From assembly GCF_910596095.1 (NCBI RefSeq), contig NC_056533.1:37050662-37114661 (forward strand): a DNA stretch of 64,000 nt, written 5' to 3'. The stretch is from Thunnus maccoyii. Lineage: Eukaryota; Chordata; Actinopteri; Scombriformes; Scombridae. Positions 60,301 through 64,000 of this stretch are shown here, one piece after another. Each line of letters begins with the position of its first letter. Position 1 is the stretch's first letter. A program made the translations under genes and the position numbers. The notes under the pieces are model-generated. The model saw nothing but the letters and a program-made list of their open reading frames with translations, made no database searches and had not been told where the DNA came from.

Positions 60301-63300
60301 CCAACTGAATCTAATCAATATACATACTGTATCTAGAAGGCTAAAGCAACCTAACTGGCTGCTTTTCTGTCTTGACGACTGTCTATGTTTGTGTTTCAGT
60401 TCTTCCTCCGCTGCCAAACTGTGAAGCTGGTCACGTGAGGCCCATCTTCCTGTCGAAGACTCCTTCACACGGTGACGTTCTTCACGCCACCGTGGGTCAG
60501 AAATTCCAGCTTTACGCCCAAGCACAGGCTCACCACGCTAGGTGATTATTATCCTACATTTGTTAAAGGACGGGTTCACAATTTTTCAAGTGTGTTTTAA
60601 ATCAACAGTCAGGAGCCCAAATGAACAGTGAAACATGTTTTTTCTTGCTGTAATCATTCCTCCTGTTCATACTGACCATTAGAAGATCCCTTCATAATAC
60701 ACTTACAATGGAAGTGATGGAGGGCAAAAATGTATTTAAAAGTTTATCTGAAGCTAATATGAAGCTTTGTCCTTTTAGTGCCAAAGTTCTTTTTGTTACT
60801 ATACTTCCAAAAGAATGTGAATCTATTAATACCTTGCATGTCAATTAAAGATAATCATTTTATGTTTTTTCCTCTCTGCCTCCATTTTCCTGAAGCATAT
60901 ACGACTTCCAGGTCAGCGGCCCCCAGAACATGACCAAAGAGGTCGGAGGCGGTATGTTTGGAAAAGCTGAAGTGACTCTGAGCTGGACACCACAGAAAGA
61001 TGACATTTACAGATTTGTTCCAATCTGTTTCACTGCAGAGACAAACGAAACGTGAGTATTTTATGTACAATTTCCTACTTAAGTGCACCGTCAGATTTGT
61101 GCCGTGTTAGCAAGCTGAGATCTGTTGTTTCTTGGATTGATCTGCAAGGATTAATAAAGAAAAAATCATAGATCTATTGACGTAGGATATTAAATTTGTC
61201 TGTTTTCTTGTAGCCTTTTTGCATATTCATACTTATCTGTCATCTAACAGTAAAAAATATATTAAAATCTCATTAACAAGCAAAAAACAGTCAATTATTA
61301 CTATATGATTGCATCAGTGACATTATTCTTATTATTATCAATAGGCTTATTATCGTTGCTGTTCTTCTTCTGTTTGCATTTTTTGCACTGAAACTTATAC
61401 TCTTTGTTTTGTCATTCAGCCAATCAGAGATGAGGTGTGTTGTCATCATGGTGACCAAAGCGTCTATCGTTCAAGGTTTGTTAATCATGTAACGCTGCTG
61501 ACTTACATTTTCTCACAACATAATCAGAAAATGTTGTAAATCAACATATTTGTCCAATTGCAAAAATGTTGATACTGAACATATGAGTGAAATGTTCTGG
61601 GACAACGTACCTGGTTGTTTTTTTCCCCATCAATGCAATAAAATATCTGCTAGTAGAAATTACAGCAATATTAAACTTTTTATGGCTGTGGCAGTACTTG
61701 GCTATGGTTAAGGAAAGATTGTGGTCTTGGTTTAATACAGAAGAAAGTCTAAGAAAGTCAACATAATTGGTGAAGCATTTTTATGGAATTATGCATAATA
61801 TGTCCAAGGAGGGTTGAATCGAGGGCAACTGGACTTCTTGGTTGTACATACTTGAAGGTCATTGATACCTGGTTCGTTAGTGCTCCTGGCTGTTCTAACA
61901 ACGGTCATTAAAGTTGTTGGAGTGTCCTGAGGCCAAATGTGAATGGTTGTTAAGTTGGGGGATAAGTGGTGTCGTAGACCTCCTCTTCTGATGAGGGAGG
62001 GTTTCTCTACTTTGACATAGATGGCCTCCTTCACTCCTCTGTCAAACCATCTGTCCTCACTGTCCAAAAAATGCATGTTGTTGTCCTCGAAAGAGTGTCC
62101 CTTATCTTTCAGGTGTAGGTAAACTGCTGAGTCTTGACTCCCGTGTTGTCTCAGGTGATGAAGCCATGCGCTAGTTTAATGGTTGTTTAGTTTCCCTGAT
62201 ATAAGAGTCTGTGCATTTCTCACTGCGTTGGACTACATACGCTAGATTGCCTTTCTAGTCTTTCAGGTGGACTAGTTTCTGTGTCAGTGTGTTAGTGGGT
62301 TTGAGAAACACAGGTATGTGGCATTTGCTGAGTTTTTCAGATACTCCAGACACGTATGGAGTGACGACTTTGTTGCGTTTATTCTTCTTTTCTTCACCAC
62401 CTGCCGTGTTTGTTTTCTTCTTGGATCTTGTGGCTGTTTTCACAAGCTTTATGTGCATCCATCAGGTGTTTGTGCTCCTCCCTCAACAACAGAGGAGGTC
62501 TACGAACCCACTTATGCCCCACCTGCAATGCTGCCCTTTCATCCTCAACAACCATTTACATTTGGCCTCATGTAACAACTCCAACGACTGTCGTTTACAC
62601 TTGGCCTCAGATGACTCCAACGACTTTAACGACTGTCGTTAGAACAGCCAGGTGCACTAACGAACCAATTATCAATATCAATGACCTTGATAACGACCCC
62701 ACAGCGGTTAAATACCTGGGTCTCCTCAACAGTCAGTCAGAACTGAAGAAGCTCTTTGGATGAGAGGTGAAACATCTTCAAGTATCTCCTACCAAGAAGT
62801 CCAGTTGCCCTCGATGGATCACCATGACCTGCATGACTGAGATTCTTCACAGACAATCATAATATGTCCGCTTTAAAGAATTGTGACTTGCTAAACGTGG
62901 CATTTTACAAATCTGAAAAATCAACTTCTTCTTCTTCTCTAGTGGCCAAACTGGTGACACTGTTTCTAACCTGCCTCAACCTAGTTTGGCATTCTTGTAC
63001 TGCAGTTTCTTGCTACTTATTGGCCAACATATACAGCAATAAGCCAATAATGGCCTGGCCAATTTATCGGTTTCGCTCTAGTAGGATAATCCTCACACTG
63101 CTAACATAATTTATGGGGCACACTACAGTCTGTGTGAGTTACATTGTCCTATTGATAAGGAGTTAATATGGGATGTGATTTACAGGTAAAGCCCATGTTA
63201 CATGCTCACCCAACAAGATGGTGGTAAGCCTGGAGAAAGCTTCCATGCCCGGCATCGACAAGAACTATCTCAAGCTGAACGACCCGTCGTGCTCTCTCAC

Positions 63301-64000
63301 CTCCAACAGCACACACATCATGGGCAGCATGTCATTCAGCACCTGCGGCACAAAACTTGAGGTGTGTAAAAGGCATTTAGATTTTTATCCGAATCAGTGT
63401 TTTTCCAGTTAATCAAATCTCATCAGCTTTAGTAGAAATGGGGGCATTTTACACGGCACTGGGAAGAATACTGTAGTGGTATAACACATTAAAAATAGGA
63501 TGAATAATTCAGCTGGTGTGACCTCAAAACTGTCGTTCATTGTCCCCGCAGCTACTAATGAGTTTTACACCACCTCTGTTCGTCTGTTTGTCGTAAATAC
63601 AGGATAAAGGTGACTTTATCGTTTTCAAGAACGAGATCCTCTCCTACGTGCTGCCTTCCGAAGTTATAATCCGAAGAAGGACAGTGAAGATTGATTTCTC
63701 TTGCCAGTTTCCCAAAAGCATCAGCATCTCCAGCTACTACAATCTTAAGAAGTCTGACTACATTTTCACTGAGTCCAGTTTCGGCAGCTTTGGCTACACT
63801 TTTGAAATATTCAGCGACAGCAACTTTACAACCAAGGTGGCAGCCAGTGCCTATCCAGTGGAGGTCAAGCTGCTGGACATGATTTATATGGGCATTCAAG
63901 CTGAATCAGATCTACCAAATGTGACTCTGTTTGTCGAATCATGCAAAGCCACTCCTGACGACAACCCTGAAAACCCCCTCTCCTACGACCTCATCGGAAA
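51386..64000 (+). CDS. Secreted zona-pellucida-domain glycoprotein (5' part, 10 coding exons)
   Basis: Exons: 51386-51502, 52680-52885, 57245-57382, 58450-58567, 59373-59559, 60400-60541, 60896-61051, 61420-61475, 63186-63361 and 63603 to beyond 64000; GT/AG borders, one frame, 564 codons here. A signal peptide MAAGATLLLLAALLGITHG (1-19) is followed by a cysteine-rich extracellular region (SGCCW, RCSFPAD, LPNCEAGHV) of no family I can name. A ZP domain starts near residue 378 (VTCSPNKM) and includes YLKLNDPSCSL, STCGTKLED and ESSFGSFGYTFE. Ten N-glycosylation sequons are visible. The rest of the ZP module, any furin site and any GPI or membrane anchor lie past the window. ZP domains polymerise outside cells. 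I recall similar unnamed teleost proteins; it is not clearly an egg-coat ZP1-4, uromodulin or GP2. Introns carry Penelope, foldback and piggyBac-like debris. Confidence 0.92.
53258..54203. mobile_element. Foldback element family C, copy with internal duplication/insertion
   Basis: The ends are inverted (aaaggataagttcacaattt versus aaaattgtgaagcaattctt). The central block with 'tttttagcatcaaattccct' and 'cctgttgagctgcaggtgga' occurs twice, near 53500 and 53820. They are separated by about 215 bp of unrelated sequence, so the copy was extended after insertion. In ZP intron 2. Confidence 0.7.
54510..54640 (-). repeat. Possible L2-like LINE tail, minus strand
   Basis: 'agttacaaagtgcttcacag' is the reverse of the gtgaagcactttgtaact tail seen at 24902. 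Only the tail is recognisable. Confidence 0.4.
55060..55430 (+). repeat. Second copy of the 50688-51010 block
   Basis: In ZP intron 2. See the partner at 50688. Same orientation; clearly diverged. Confidence 0.65.
56140..56561. mobile_element. hAT-like MITE family B, copy 2
   Basis: Begins TAGGGGTGTGCCCGAATAC and ends GCACATCCCTA. The flanks ctatagac and gtatatac match 6 of 8. The interior is the reverse complement of the 1707-2105 copy, for example 'aacagagcagaggagagaca' there and 'tgtctctcctctgctctgct' here. In ZP intron 2. Confidence 0.78.
56840..56998. repeat. Right part of hAT MITE with CCACTG end
   Basis: Ends 'aaccctaggttggaaaccac' plus tg, the same right terminus as 28593-28607, and keeps 'aaaagtccaaaaatgac' like the interior of that element. 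The left end is missing. Confidence 0.55.
58689..59199. mobile_element. piggyBac-like nonautonomous element (TTAA flanks)
   Basis: TTAA lies at 58685-58688 and 59200-59203. The inverted ends read CCCTTTAACATCCAC and GTGGATGTTAAGAGG, differing at two or three positions. 511 bp with no transposase. A TTAA target and a CC-starting terminal repeat are the diagnostic traits of piggyBac. In ZP intron 4. Confidence 0.82.
60562..60810 (+). repeat. Foldback family C, left half only
   Basis: Matches the left arm of the 27512 and 53258 copies (gttcacaatttttcaagtgt, attcctcctgttcatactga, ctgaagctaatatgaagctt) and stops about 85 bp before the exon 7 acceptor of the ZP gene. Confidence 0.7.
61640..62477 (-). 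mobile_element. Penelope-like element, 5'-truncated copy B
   Basis: Minus strand, ZP intron 8. From high to low coordinates: basic linker [39 protein letters not shown], the GIY-YIG-like region (shifted), then DSEDRWFDRGVKEAIYVK and GGLRHHLSPN. The noncoding tail (taaaatatctgctagtagaa) matches that of the pex16-intron copy. Several frameshifts make it inactive. Confidence 0.82.
62478..62850 (+). mobile_element. Inverted 3' fragment of the same Penelope family
   Basis: The plus strand starts abruptly at SLNNRGGLRTHL and runs through the C-terminal coding end ([11 protein letters not shown] and a stop near 62763), then 'gaggtgaaacatcttcaagt' and 'aagaagtccagttgccctcg'. It abuts the minus-strand copy B directly, forming a head-to-head pair. 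Confidence 0.82.
63603..64000 (+). CDS. ZP gene exon 10: core of ZP domain (runs off window)
   Basis: Acceptor AATACAG, then DKGDFIVFKNEI...TVKIDFSCQFP...YIFTESSFGSFGYTFEIFSD. These are the aromatic and cysteine positions of a ZP-N to ZP-C transition. The reading frame is open to base 64000, with no donor seen before the end. Confidence 0.88.

Overview
This window is vertebrate nuclear DNA, almost certainly from a ray-finned (teleost) fish, and probably a percomorph. The evidence is split genes with GT-AG introns, three proteins that match well-known vertebrate families closely, long CA, GA and CTG microsatellites, and many short DNA transposons and Penelope-like retroelement remnants of a kind common in teleosts. 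I see no bacterial features, CRISPR array or confident RNA gene. Exons were called by hand from splice signals, reading-frame continuity and family similarity. UTR ends were not determined.

Layout. (1) 1-10635, minus strand: the 5' part of the cytosolic cysteinyl-tRNA synthetase gene (cars1), ten coding exons; its 3' half lies beyond base 1. (2) 10636-10924: a 289-bp interval between two divergent start codons, a probable bidirectional promoter. (3) 10925-29137, plus strand: a complete pex16 gene, 11 coding exons, 343 codons. (4) 29138-31825: an intergenic stretch between two convergent genes, with a short transposon copy and a (CTG)17 run. (5) 31826-46855, minus strand: a complete arfgap2 gene, 16 coding exons, 535 codons. 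(6) 46856-51385: an intergenic stretch with several miniature transposons. (7) 51386-64000, plus strand: the first ten coding exons of a secreted, heavily N-glycosylated zona-pellucida-domain protein, cut by the window end.

The genes do not form one pathway. cars1 charges tRNA(Cys), pex16 builds peroxisomal membranes, arfgap2 controls COPI coat dynamics at the Golgi, and the ZP gene encodes an extracellular polymer-forming type of protein. The first two share a promoter region.

Most of the remaining DNA is introns full of mobile-element debris. The best-supported pieces are: a three-copy, 8-bp-TSD miniature transposon family with a perfect 28-bp inverted repeat in one copy; a 724-bp hAT-like element with a perfect 8-bp TSD; a TTAA-flanked piggyBac-like element; a foldback family; a degraded Penelope-like element whose 3' part is tandemly repeated with a ~594-bp period; and a second Penelope copy with an inverted 3' fragment. 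I found no convincing new enzymatic or defence system. The novelty here is in mobile-element structure and in elements sitting very close to splice donors.
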